From assembly GCA_905331475.1 (NCBI GenBank), contig CAJNYU010004660.1, forward strand, positions 23,436 to 87,435: a DNA stretch of 64,000 bases. Reading direction: 5' to 3'. Positions 31,026-42,025 of the stretch are shown piece by piece. Position 1 is the stretch's first letter. Every line of letters starts with the position of its first letter. The translations under genes were made by a program, and so were the position numbers. The notes beneath the pieces were generated by a model that ran no database searches, was not told the DNA's origin, and saw only the letters and a program-made list of their open reading frames with translations. The stretch is from Rotaria socialis. Taxonomy: Eukaryota > Rotifera > Eurotatoria > Philodinida > Philodinidae.

Positions 31026-32193
31026 ACCAATTGTAGCTTTATTTAGCATCGACGACGAATTTTCATTAAACGTCGTTATTAGCGACACTTTTTTTTATAG
31101 ATGTTGAATGTCATCTGTTGGACTTTTCTGGCTTATTACGCTGAAATTTGTTTATCATCAATACGTGCAGCATGATAGAGATCTATATGCTCTACAGCAT
31201 TGTTCAATAGACCTTTTCTGTATTTCTTAAAGAAAGCGTGTCCTTCAGTCAGTTATATGACAAAGAGAACGCATAATAAGAGACATGGTACATCAAGTCC
31301 TAGATATCGAGGTTGAACGAACACTATGTAGTAGTTACTATTCAATCATGTGTCATTCATCTATAAGATTTTTCGTACTAATTTATGACTACTTTATGAA
31401 ATAACGAATATAAGGAGCTTTCAGTTGTTCTACAATTAAAACTTCTAGCGACTGGCTACCGAACAAGTACTAATTTTGCGATAAATTTAATAGAAATTGA
31501 ATAAGAATAAAAGAATATTGTATATTTATCTCTTATGTCTAATAATTTGAAAAAGTTGAAAAAGCGTTATCTAAAATGATCTCTTGTGATTTCTAGCATT
31601 ATAAATCAGTTTCCCTCCTTGGTCATGAGTGCAAAATAAATCTGAATTCATTTTAAAAAAGAATAAATCCAATTATGTTCGGATACGCTTGTAATCATTG
31701 TTGAAGACGATACTTGCATCGAGAATTCGCATTTACCAAAACAAAATGGGATAGGAAATTTTTCATAAATAACGAAACTCATCGAATAGAGCGACGATGC
31801 CTTTCTTTAACAAGTCATTTCGAGCAGAAAACAAAAGAATTTGAACTTAAGTCTCCTAATTATATACGCATACGAGTTAATCTTTAGTCACCATCATACA
31901 ACGCCAAATAGAACAGTATTTGTATAGTGTTTATGGTCGGATGGATTTGCTTTGATCATTCAACCCTAATCTAGTCTATCGATGTACGAGCATTCGTAAT
32001 CAATTGAATTATTCTTTTTTGTTTTGCTGTGATAAACAAAACTATTGTAATAGTAACATAATTACAGAAAATTACTCTTTTTGGTAGTTGTTGAGCGATA
32101 TGGAATACACGAAAATTAAAAACAATGGAGGAAATCATACAGAAAGTGAATACTCAACTCTGATGCAAAATACAAATCAACAAACAAAATAGA
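31026..32193. other. AT-rich intergenic DNA
   Basis: Apart from the repeat end at 31605-31632, no feature was recognised. Confidence 0.45.
31605..31632. repeat. Solitary terminal-repeat-like end of the MITE family
   Basis: AAATCAGTTTCCCTCCTTGG followed by TCATGAG. It is the inverted counterpart of the left end at 29546-29575, and TTTCTAGC/GATTTC words adjoin it. Confidence 0.5.
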
Positions 32194-33883
32194 TTATATT
32201 GTATCGACAGCAATCGTAGATGATGAGGAAGATAATGTTGTCTCAAGAATTTTAGATGTATGATTTCGAAGTGATTCAACAAGATTAAGTTGAACACTAG
32301 CTAATGAACTGTTGATAAGATACTGCGGAAGCCAGCCCTATCAAGAAAAATAATTCATAAACATATAATTTAGATCATGAATGAAATCATTTACTTTTAA
32401 GTTAACATTAAGCAACCACGTAAATTTACAAGTTGCTTCATCATTTTTTTCCACAACATACGCTGTTGGCCCATTCTCTCCTCTTTTATGTTAGAAATTC
32501 GATATAGATTTCAATCATATTTATATAACCAATAAAACTTACCGAACACAACTAGAAGGACAATAGAATAGCTTCAAACAAAGAAAGAAACTCTCTTACC
32601 TATTATTTGGCGGCATTTTCGAGTGCAGACATGCTTGCGCTGCTAGTATTGCAGTATCATCAATAAATCGACGTACTGCTAAATTGACAAAATCACGCTT
32701 GGCAATAAAACCTTGTGCTTGTTCATTTGTTAGTTGATAGCTAATTGAGAACGAAAGAAAAAATGAATTCTAAACATCACAATATATTTACTTACGTTAT
32801 ATACAAATCATCATTAATGACTTCTAATATCTATACAAAACAAAGCAAAGCCATAATAAAACAATACAAAATCTTATTTTCACAAAATGAGGATTCGTAT
32901 TCGAAGATGTCTTGGCGGGTGATTCTCTATACGGGAATTTATATTTCCTATTAATCTCAAAAGATAATCGCCTTCAACATCAGGCAAATATTGAATAGAA
33001 AATTATCAATAGTAAAAGATTACTTCTGTTTTTTTTTCTTAGATGCACCAATCTGTCTGTCAAGAACAGAAATTAAATTAGATGGTGATAGAAAAATTTG
33101 CTATTGTTTAGCAAGTAAAATATAATTAATTATTTTTTAAGTAAAATTCGCTAGATTATACTTGTCAAAAAACGCTTATCGTGACACATGCATGATAATT
33201 TCTCGTGGATTCGTACTCATATGACAGTCATTTAAATAAATGAAAACTACAATCGGCGACGTTTACCCTATTCGCAATTGGCAAAAAAAAGTATATTTAA
33301 TTAAATCTAAACATACTTTACAATCATTCACAGATGGACTCCATTTTGGAATATCTTCTTGTCGTTCAAATAGCATTTCGACAATACCAGAGTAAGATCC
33401 TGGGATAATGCTCTTGAAATCATAAGTTTTAAAGTAAAAATCTTATGTTTTCTGAATGGGATTGTCTTACAGTGACTCGGAAAATTCTTCCCCACTTCGG
33501 AAACTCTTTTGAAACAACAACATCAAGTCCATCGCGACTTTTTGCTTCTTCTGTCCAAGCATTTTCATCTTTAAATATTTTCCATATTTCATCAATAGTT
33601 GCATCTGCTTGCTTTTCATAATCATCGTTCGTATCATTGTTATCGAAAACTACTGATGATGATGATGATCTTTTTAATACAGATTTTGCTACATTTGACT
33701 CGGAATGAACAGTTCGAAGTGATTCTTGTGTTAGTGCCTTTTCATCAATTCCTATCGTGCAAAAATAAAAGAACAATCAATCGGTTTTGTTTTCATATAA
33801 AAAGTGAATAAAAAACTATTAGTGTACTTGCCTGATGCTGAAAAATTTCTTAGGAAATTTGGAGTTGTTACTGCCGATTTCAT
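32194..33883 (-). CDS. StAR-like START-domain lipid-transfer protein (7 exons)
   Basis: Inferred exons on the minus strand: 33883-33832, 33751-33471, 33412-33317, 32830-32796, 32740-32600, 32482-32395 and 32337-32194, giving 278 residues with all phases consistent. The N-terminus (MKSAVTTPNFLRNFSAS) is short, basic and hydroxylated and could be a mitochondrial presequence, as in StAR. The START domain follows the StAR order: WTEEAKSRDGLDVVVSKEFP, GRIFRV, LFERQEDIPKWSPSVNDCK, ILEVINDDLYITYQL, AKRDFVNLAVRRF, GPTAYVV, CKFTWLLNVNLKGWLP and a C-terminal helix (INSSLASVQLNLVESLR). Role: binding and moving a sterol or other lipid between membranes. Intron 1 starts with GC rather than GT, and exon 4 is only 35 nt. 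STARD1/STARD3-type assignment is by pattern; a MENTAL domain is absent. Confidence 0.85.
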
Positions 33884-36800
33884 TTAACAGATCTTAAAAG
33901 AAAGCAATAAAATGAAATATATATATGATGCAGCCCTAGACTACTGTATCAAGAAGACCATCTGTTATTATGGTAATTGCTGTCAACTCACGCTCATCAT
34001 GTTCTACTTTTTTTTCCTATCCTTCCTTTTTTTATTCGTCTGTTTTCTGTCTTTTGGATACAAAAAGAAAAAGCATAGGACGAGCATGGCGTGAGCCATC
34101 CCTTTGACATCACATCAATCGAGAGTGCAAGAAGCATCGAAAGATTGATGTTTGTTCGTTGGCGTTTGTCATAGTATGATGATTTTATTATGCTGCTCAT
34201 CAATTTGTCTAGTTTTTCTCCTACATGAATGATATGATCGATGCCTTTGCACTTGATTTACTGCAAGAGAGAAAATAACGATTAGATCATAATCAAATCA
34301 ATAATTGATTTCGTTTTTTACGTATTTTTCTCGTATGATGTTTTCATCAGGTATTCTCAAAACAAATTAGAAAACTCATAAATCAATTTCTTCTATTACT
34401 TTCAACGTCAAAATCTTTCGTGCCGATGATAGAAGTCATGTTTACTATGAGAAATATTTTTATACAAAAATACAGGCAATGAGCGGAAGCGTGAAAGCTT
34501 AGATAAGAAAAAACAACTTAAAATCATCGTTCGAAGTCCTACTACGCTGGGCGGGGTAGCTTCACTCTGATTACAACTGCTGAATCCATAAGAAAAAAAA
34601 AGATGTTCGTAGCGATGCTACAAATATGTTATTTTCTTCTAGTCTATTATTTGCGTCGTACTAAATTGGCAGCTATAAAGACCTAAGATAATATTTCATA
34701 ATGATAAATGTTAAAGATTAATAGAACTGGTAATTATATCTATTCAAGCAAAAACATATTGACGTCCATTAAACAATACATTATTTCATGAGCGTAAAGA
34801 GAAGACTGACTCAAGAAAACAGCAGTTTTTTGTATCATGACGATATGAAAAATGAATTGTATAATAAAAAACGAAGGAATTATTACAACATAGTTTTAAT
34901 TTCATAAATTCTATGATTCACTTGTTTGGTTTTGGTACCGAGCTGCTAACATGATCGTGTACGAGCTGCAATTTTTTTAAATATTTTCAAGAAAATAGTC
35001 GCATACAAACTAACCGTTTTTGCTTGTCGGCTTTGTCTTCAAATCATTCCTCTTGGAAGAAAATTTGCACCCGTTAGCACAGAATCTCGCTTTATCAAAC
35101 ATGTTTTCTCATGATATGTCTACGAAAAATTCTAGTAGATTTTAGCTCCAAGTTTTTCTTCGCATGAACGATGTCATTGAATGCATATTGCTTTAGTATT
35201 TTTGGATTATTCTTCATGAACAAAGGCTTGCACATATTGATAGATATGTAAATATATTAGCAGACATTCATATTTCTAGTTTTACTACAGTAAGAAAATA
35301 CAAAAATACTCAAACCACAATGTTTTTTTTAATCGTTTTTGGCACCATCTGCTATATAAAAAAAGGATATTTTCATCAACGTATTCAAATAGTCATATTA
35401 AATAAATAAGCTCGGGAGCATTAGATTATTGTTGTTTCTAAATATGACATTCAATAAGCTATCGGAAAGTGTTTAGGATACAGATAGTGTGCGTTTTTTG
35501 TAGTAGAATGGGTAGCTTTGATTAAAAAAAACATTCCCTTTAATAAAAAGCTGTAGCTGTCAAATAAATAAATCTAATTCATTTAACCCACGCTGACTGT
35601 AATCACAACGAACTCAATGAAATCAAAACGTACTGTCACGTGCAAGGTATACTCAAAACAAAGAAAGCCAATGAACCGTGCGTGAAATAAACAGATTTAA
35701 TCATACATTATCAATAATATCGACGAAGAAATTTCAATGCGATATTATTCGAAGAAAAATTCAACATTGAAATCATAGTTGAATTTAAAAAAAAATATGT
35801 TCGTGTAAGATCAAAAACAAATTTCTATTAGTACACTGAGTGTTTTATAAGAGACAGACATAGCTGCTTTAATTTTTAATGAACTATGAATTGAACAGAT
35901 TCATTATTTAGTAGGCCTACACCTTGAACATATGTGAAATGTCATTTGTTAAACACTTACTTGAACTAAAGAAAAATAGCTGCCTTAACATTTTATAATT
36001 CTATACGTATAGGTATACGAGTGAATAACTACCGCACACGAATATTTGGCTTTTGCAATATCCCCTACTTTATAACCTTGACTAGAATGATTCAGAGCTG
36101 ACAATCATAATCATTTTCTTTACAATAGAAAAATTAAAACATAACTACTATTCCCCAAGAAGCGACTAACTTTTTGTTTAGATATGGCCAAAAAAAACGT
36201 TTAACATAAGAAGTCATGTTACTTTTACATATACCCGTTGAACCTGTGAATGATTCTTTTCTGTCAGTAAAAAAATTAAAAACCAAGGAAATCACATACA
36301 TTAACTATTGATGTTTTCTTTGTAGAATCAATATGTAGATAAAATAGTAAATCATTCACGACTGCAAATAAAGCACTTAGCTAATAAATATATTTTGCAT
36401 TGATGAACTAGTTAAGATTCATTGGGCACTTGTTTCTTTCGTCAAGGATATGTTTTTCGATTTGATCTCCTGGTGGCAGCAATTCACTCTTATTTCTACG
36501 AGAGTAGAGACAAGATATTAATAAAAAATTGTCAACAAGGTCACTTGAAAAGCAATTAAATAGCCACAGGCGGTGCAAATAAAACCGATATCGTAAAACT
36601 AAAATCTTTATTTTGATAAATGCTAATTTTTCACTACAAAATAGATACTACAGGCTTTCAGCATATATCGTCAATAGGAAAAAAACAATGATTTAAATCG
36701 TAGAGAAAATAAAGATAACAATTTAATATTGACAATAAAATTCTGTATCTAAATATGAAATGTTAAATAAGCATGCAGCTGGTTTATATTCAGATTGAGA

Positions 36801-37054
36801 AGCCACAATCATATGTCAGCATATTCTCTTTGTTTATAGCTCAGAGAAAAAGAAAGAAATGTTTAAAATTTTTGTAATCAAACGAAGAACGATTAGTAGA
36901 ACAAAGAAAAAAAACTTGATTAATAAGCTATCAGTCAAAAGGAATGATAAAGATAAGTAAGAGCAAAAAGAAAACGTGATGTATTGTTGTTGTTTTGACG
37001 AAAGAACTTTTCTTAATTACATTATATAAAGAATTAAATAAATAAGTTTTGGTT
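33884..37054. other. Long AT-rich intergenic stretch
   Basis: About 3.2 kb with no supported coding region. It should contain the 5' end of the START gene transcript on the left and the 3' untranslated region of PGRMC on the right. Scattered short frames lack motifs. Confidence 0.45.
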
Positions 37055-37793
37055 CTATTCGGTTTTTTTGAGTTCACCGGCCGCAGTGGCAGTACCATTG
37101 AGTTCTGAATCTTCAGCTGCATAGACACTGGGGGTTTCGCCTGGCTTGAGAAGTCGACCAACAATATCATATTTTTCTATAAAATAACGAGACAAAAGAA
37201 CACAACAATTTTCTACATAGAAAATAATCGATCAATTATATAAAATACCACGAAAATCTTCATGCCAATTTCTAGCAGTAGCTCGTTCAGCATCACAAAG
37301 ATCAGCGAGATCATCGTATTCATCTGCAAATAACGATTGTGTCAATTGCATTTTTGATAATGCTCGTGTTGCATCTCGACCAGCGAATAATGAATAAGCT
37401 CCACCTATTGAAATAAACAAACGAACATAAATGACATTGAAAAATAACAGAAAAGAATAGTTCACCTGGTCCATATAAATCACTTCGACGACTTACATCG
37501 AATATATCCCCATAGATAACTGTAAGAATTCGACCATTTGAGTCTGTACCATTGTATTTACGTAATTCTTCTATTGTCAAATCTTGTTTAGCCATTTTGG
37601 GTAAGGGTGGTGGGACTGTCGATGAACTTGGGCTATGTGTTGGTGTACGTTTTAATAAAAACAGTTTAACAAGTAAAAATATAATCAAAAAGACAAGAAT
37701 TAGATTTATTGGACTTGTCCAAATATCATTGAAAAGACGTTGTAGTAATCCAAGTACCATTCCTGTTAGTGTTTCGCTTGATTCACTGTCCAT
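37055..37793 (-). CDS. PGRMC: Membrane-associated progesterone receptor component (cytochrome b5-like)
   Basis: Three exons on the minus strand: 37793-37466, 37404-37249 and 37176-37055, with introns of 61 and 72 nt, giving 201 residues. There is one membrane segment at about residues 24-42 (INLILVFLIIFLLVKLFLL), then a Pro/Ser-rich linker. The MAPR-type cytochrome b5-like domain begins at LTIEELRKYNG and continues through VIYGDIFDVSRR, LYGPGGAYSLFAGRDATRAL and FADEYDDLADL to the tail KYDIVGRLLKPGE. The conserved Tyr of the YGPGG-x-Y segment, used for axial haem binding in this family, is retained. Expected role: ER-anchored haem-binding partner of cytochrome P450 and sterol enzymes. Length and domain order match animal PGRMC1/2; which one cannot be decided. 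Confidence 0.92.
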
Positions 37794-38409
37794 CTTAGAA
37801 TACCTAGCCACAATCAGCGTAGACAACAAATGAGTAGTTTTAAACTGTAATGAAAATAACCAGACGCTTCTATAGTAACCAATCATATGCATACACGTTT
37901 AGATTGGTTAACATAACTTCCATTCGTATGCACATTATTAAGACAGAAAAAAAAGATAGAAATATTTTCTATTTAAATTAATTTTGTAAAAATTTAACCC
38001 TTTAATTGGAACAATGCTGATTCTTGGCACACTATTCATAATTCAATACGATCTACCTATTCTGCATTTTTATTTACGACACATAATGGATTTTATGACA
38101 GTAAAACATATTATATTTTAATAACGTAATACTTGAGCTAGACGTAAAGTCAAAGAAAATCTTATCTGTATTGTCAAGAACGTTAGAGATAATCTTCTTG
38201 GATTAAAATTTCTTTTTCACTAATGCATATCAAACATGAAGTTCAATGAATTGCTAAAATATTTTTGTAAAACGCTGAAAAAATTAGTTTGTTTAGCTAA
38301 ACAGAATCAAAATTATTATGGAAAACGATCGATTCTATTTGATGCAACAAAACTTTGATAAGTAACCTGTAAACATTTATTTTTATTTTGTGAGACAAAG
38401 AAAAACAAA
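37794..38409. other. Intergenic, no feature seen
   Basis: About 600 bp of AT-rich DNA between PGRMC and MRPL20, both on the minus strand. Confidence 0.45.
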
Positions 38410-38967
38410 TCAAAATCGATTAAAAACATCCTTAAATAAAGATGGATTTAATATATGTTGACCAACATGAATAGGTACTTGTTCTTCTTCGGCATCAAGT
38501 TCTGTATTTGCATCATCATGTTCATGTTCAGGATCGGGTACTTCGAGATTTGTATTTTGAATGTGTTGTTTAGCAATAAGACTTAAACATTGAAATGTTC
38601 GTGGTTCATATATAGCTAGGTCAGCAAGAATAGCTGGTGATAATTGAATATTTTGTCGTTTAAGACTAGCTGTTAATGTATGTTGTCGTAAACCATGTTC
38701 ACGAGCAGCTGCATCTATTCGTGTATCTTGTAGTTCAGCTTCAAATATTGGTTTAAATTGACGAGTACGTGATGCCAAACGCCAACGATTTCTCAAATAA
38801 GGGTAAGCTATTTTAAAACACTGTCGGCGACGACCATCACTTCCAAATGTAAATCGAAATGTTTCTAAACGCCACCATTTATTATCTGTTCGTTTACCTG
38901 GAATAGTCCTTTTTAATAACCATTCAGGTGTTGGTAATTTACGAAGTAAAGACGTAAGAAATACCAT
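38410..38967 (-). CDS. MRPL20: Mitochondrial large ribosomal subunit protein bL20m
   Basis: Single exon, 185 residues, from ATG at 38967 (MVFLT, as in animal MRPL20). The bL20 core is visible: RRRQCFKIAYPYLRNRWRLA (loop binding 23S-like rRNA), then RIDAAAREHGL and LSPAILADLAIYEPRTFQCL, the last being the most diagnostic segment of MRPL20. It has an N-terminal basic stretch and an acidic C-terminal extension (EHEHDDANTELDAEEEQ) not seen in the human protein, about 35 residues longer overall. Acts in the mitoribosome 39S subunit. No intron. Confidence 0.9.
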   Translation of the reverse strand: MVFLTSLLRKLPTPEWLLKRTIPGKRTDNKWWRLETFRFTFGSDGRRRQCFKIAYPYLRNRWRLASRTRQFKPIFEAELQDTRIDAAAREHGLRQHTLTASLKRQNIQLSPAILADLAIYEPRTFQCLSLIAKQHIQNTNLEVPDPEHEHDDANTELDAEEEQVPIHVGQHILNPSLFKDVFNRF

Positions 38968-39690
38968 TATTTTATATGTATTAGTATCAAAGAATAGTGA
39001 ACATATGTATTATATGTTTGTTTCAGAGAAATAAAAGCAAAAGTATTGGCTGATGAAAAGCATATAAGAGATCAGTAGGTAGGATATATTGATGCAAATT
39101 CAAAAGATGGCGCTACAATATGATGTTCTTTTTCTCGGTATATTTAATTATATTATAGAATATAGTTTGTTATTGAAACTATAATAACTTGTAGACTTTA
39201 AAAAAAAAACATGTTCAACTATTACATCTATTATGTGTCTAAATAAAATATTCTTCGCTTGAAATCAACCTGTTAGAGAGTACTCTAACAAGTTATTTAT
39301 TTATTCGTATACGTTCTTGCTTCGTCTTTATAAGTTATATATTTCTTATATGTGCAATCCAATTCGGAGTGGGATGTAGATATTGATGCACTTCGTATGG
39401 TATAAGCTTAGGATACTATGACTTTGGATTCTCATTACCCAGTGTAATGCTATTATGACATCTATGGAAATATTCAACCATTTTGCGATACAGACCAATA
39501 TAATATGAAAATTTTATCTATGCACTTATAGATACATAGTTACCAGTTCTTAAAAACCGAACTGGTTCAAGGTGTCAGTTCTCAAAAAAAGAGCTAGTTC
39601 CAAGAAATGGTAGCTGTCGCAGGTCTAGCACCATCATCTTTGTATACAATATAGTCTAGCCGAAGAAGCAAATGTCTTTTCTTCCTTTCT
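38968..39690. other. AT-rich intergenic DNA
   Basis: No gene. Two similar words (GTTCTTAAAAACCGAACTGGTTC and GTTCTCAAAAAAAGAGCTAGTTC) occur about 35 bp apart near 39545-39605 as a short imperfect direct repeat. Confidence 0.45.
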
Positions 39691-39691
39691 G

Positions 39692-39696
<5 letters not shown>

Positions 39697-39728
<32 letters not shown>

Positions 39729-39735
39729 TGTGTGT
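39697..39735 (+). repeat. (TC)n/(TG)n microsatellite
   Basis: About fourteen CT/TC dinucleotides followed by TGTGTGTGTG, immediately beside the dispersed repeat at 39735-39890. Confidence 0.9.
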
Positions 39736-39890
39736 TGTACAGTATAAATAGAAAAAAAAAGAATAATAAAACATATTAGAAGGGAGATTAAGATTCAGAT
39801 TAGGAATCAAAAATAAGAAATTTGTTGTTGATTGGATAAATAGGAAAATAAATTTCTATTTTGTGAATTGATTTAAGCTACAGCGGGAGC
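39735..39890. repeat. Dispersed repeat, copy 2 (inverted relative to 28868-29020)
   Basis: The reverse complement reads GCTGTAGCTTAAAT, then ATAGAAATTTAT, CCTAATCTGAATCTTAATCTC and TGTACAACAC, closely matching 28868-29020. The match ends at the same words on both sides, so this looks like a defined element, perhaps a SINE or LINE terminal piece. Confidence 0.75.
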
Positions 39891-40810
39891 TCGGTAACAC
39901 AACCGATGGAAAATTCAAAAAGTACTGATAGTTTTTCATATCATAGAATTGTACAAGCGCTAGTCAATACATTTTGTATTTTTGCCTTGAAAACTTTAGG
40001 ACAGTGATTGCTAGATTCATCATGAACAGTTTCATCTAGGGTCTGAGATATCTCTATTAGGTTTTTCAATCGACGATGTGTGAGTATAGTATTAGCGGAG
40101 ATCCCGTTACTAACATCCACAACTACAATCCGATGGTCACTTTTAATAAGCTCGAAACTTTATCAGTTAGTACTGACCTGTTTACTTGGCAGCGTCTTCG
40201 TATTCCAGTTCTTCTCTTTAACGTGTGATAAAATATTTTTCTTATCAGTTGAAGTCATTTTTATTGTTCGAAACTGCTTTTAGTTTTCTATGCTTAGAAC
40301 ACGAAAATGTTTGAATTTATAAACTCACACGTTAAAATCGCAATCAACTCAGCAACAATTTTGCTAGAGAAAAGCTGAATGACGACAAAAATCACATACA
40401 TACGCTAAAACGTTTGAAGGAGCTATGTATGTGTCGCTCTTTACTAGCATCAGCCATACTACACAACCATATATGAGCTACGTGTCTTAACAAAAGAACG
40501 AACCAAAACAGTATTTTTCCATGGCGCGTCTTGGCATCAAATCACAGAAGAGAGAAGCTTCAGAAGTTTGCTTTAACGGTGAATTAAAAAGATCCATCAT
40601 TTTTCTGTGGATGTAGGCGAGCGCAGTATAAGAGGATTTCACTCACACTACTGACCAACTATTATAAATGGGTGTTTCCGACTACTTTCCATCTATTACA
40701 TCTTTGATTACAAATGAATATCCAAAAATTTCTCATGGTCATGCTGGAATCAGCCGTTTACACTTTACATGAGTACTGTTAATATTTGTTTCTATTTCCG
40801 CTCTTTATCA
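39891..40810. other. Intergenic, downstream of receptor copy 1
   Basis: No gene supported. The last ~80 bp (about 40740-40810) align with about 43970-44050, marking the duplication that includes the receptor genes. Confidence 0.45.
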
Positions 40811-42025
40811 TCAGTAGACCGGTCGAACCGGTATATGAGTCAGTTCTCTTCGGGCTGACCTAAGTAGGTCTGTCCCAGTCGTCATGAATCTAGACCGGTT
40901 CAATCTCGATCGTTCATCATTTATGAGGTTCATAGTAGTAGGGCAAACATTGTGCTTTTTCTCATGATTTTCTCGGAAGAATATAACAATTCTGGCCAAA
41001 CGTTGTCCTGACCATGTGTTCAGATAATATTCAGTCATATATACTTTCGATGGGTAAATAAAGAGTAACCATGTTAAAACAGGTGGTACCCCCTGTAGTG
41101 ATTCTATCAAGACCTTCACAATGAATTCTACCATTGAAATACCACATTCAAAATACAATTGGCTAGTATTCTGCGTGTTGGTGACAATAGTATAAGGAAT
41201 ATAGCCGACGGCATATGCAATCGGTGGTATAAAAATGAATAAATGACTGTAAAATAGTTTAAGATATGTTTTTATGAACGATCCATTCTCCGTTCCGTAT
41301 CGACGTATACGGCGTGTAAAACTAATTAAAATTAACAAGGTTCCGAATACATATGTTGATAGGCCGGCGACACCGCTAAACCAACCAAAAAATACACGCG
41401 CAGTCTGTAAACCCGGTATATTACCAAAGTCACAATTGTACACCATCATTGGTATAGCAGAACCACCAGCTATGGCTGAGAGAACTGTAATGGTGCAAAC
41501 CGATCGCCACCGAGTCGCATTTGTTTTACTATCCAAACATACGATTAAACCACGTTCGAATGCAATACACGCATTAAGCCATATACATGCATAGACAAGT
41601 GCATTGTAACCTATTTTACCGAAGTAACAACCGTAGCCAAAAAAATTGCTCAGATTGCTGTTTGGTCTTTTATCTTGATAATACTCAAGACTTTGATTAA
41701 CTACAAATGAAATACTTGACAGAATTGATACAATAGAATAAACGATTAAATAAATGCCACAGTTCGTACGACGAACTCGACCGCAGCCGATGAATAGTTC
41801 GAGACCGAGAATGTTATTCAAAAGTGAGACAAATAGTGCAACTATAGAGACGATTAAGTAGACGTAAGTTGTATCAATCTGTGACTGGCTTGGAATAGTG
41901 TGTTCGCAAACAGATCCTTCATAGCAGGAAGCACATTCACAATAAGTCGTATTCGAAGTAATATTTACACCACACTGTCCATTGTTAAGACAATTTAAGG
42001 TGTTCTGGCTACAAAGATTAGCCAT
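40811..42025 (-). CDS. EGF-domain seven-transmembrane receptor, copy 1
   Basis: Single exon of 404 codons from ATG at 42025. Residues 4-42 form one EGF-like domain with six cysteines (CSQNTLNCLNNGQCG...CECASCYEGSVCE). It is followed directly by TM1 (about 53-76), six further hydrophobic segments to about residue 335 and a basic tail. There is no cleavable signal peptide; the EGF domain is the extracellular N-terminus. The TM3 end reads CIAFERGLIV, with ER in the DRY position. No long adhesion/GAIN region is present, so this is not a typical adhesion GPCR. EGF-7TM genes of this short kind are abundant in bdelloids; ligand unknown. Almost the whole coding core is nearly identical to copy 2 at 44093-45307, but the tail and flanks are not. 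Confidence 0.82.
   Translation of the reverse strand: MANLCSQNTLNCLNNGQCGVNITSNTTYCECASCYEGSVCEHTIPSQSQIDTTYVYLIVSIVALFVSLLNNILGLELFIGCGRVRRTNCGIYLIVYSIVSILSSISFVVNQSLEYYQDKRPNSNLSNFFGYGCYFGKIGYNALVYACIWLNACIAFERGLIVCLDSKTNATRWRSVCTITVLSAIAGGSAIPMMVYNCDFGNIPGLQTARVFFGWFSGVAGLSTYVFGTLLILISFTRRIRRYGTENGSFIKTYLKLFYSHLFIFIPPIAYAVGYIPYTIVTNTQNTSQLYFECGISMVEFIVKVLIESLQGVPPVLTWLLFIYPSKVYMTEYYLNTWSGQRLARIVIFFRENHEKKHNVCPTTMNLINDERSRLNRSRFMTTGTDLLRSARRELTHIPVRPVY

Noticed and set aside
41274-41594. Identical 106-codon open frames antisense to the two receptors (also 44556-44876)
   Set aside because: They are shadows of the receptor coding sequence and are identical only because the cores are near-identical.
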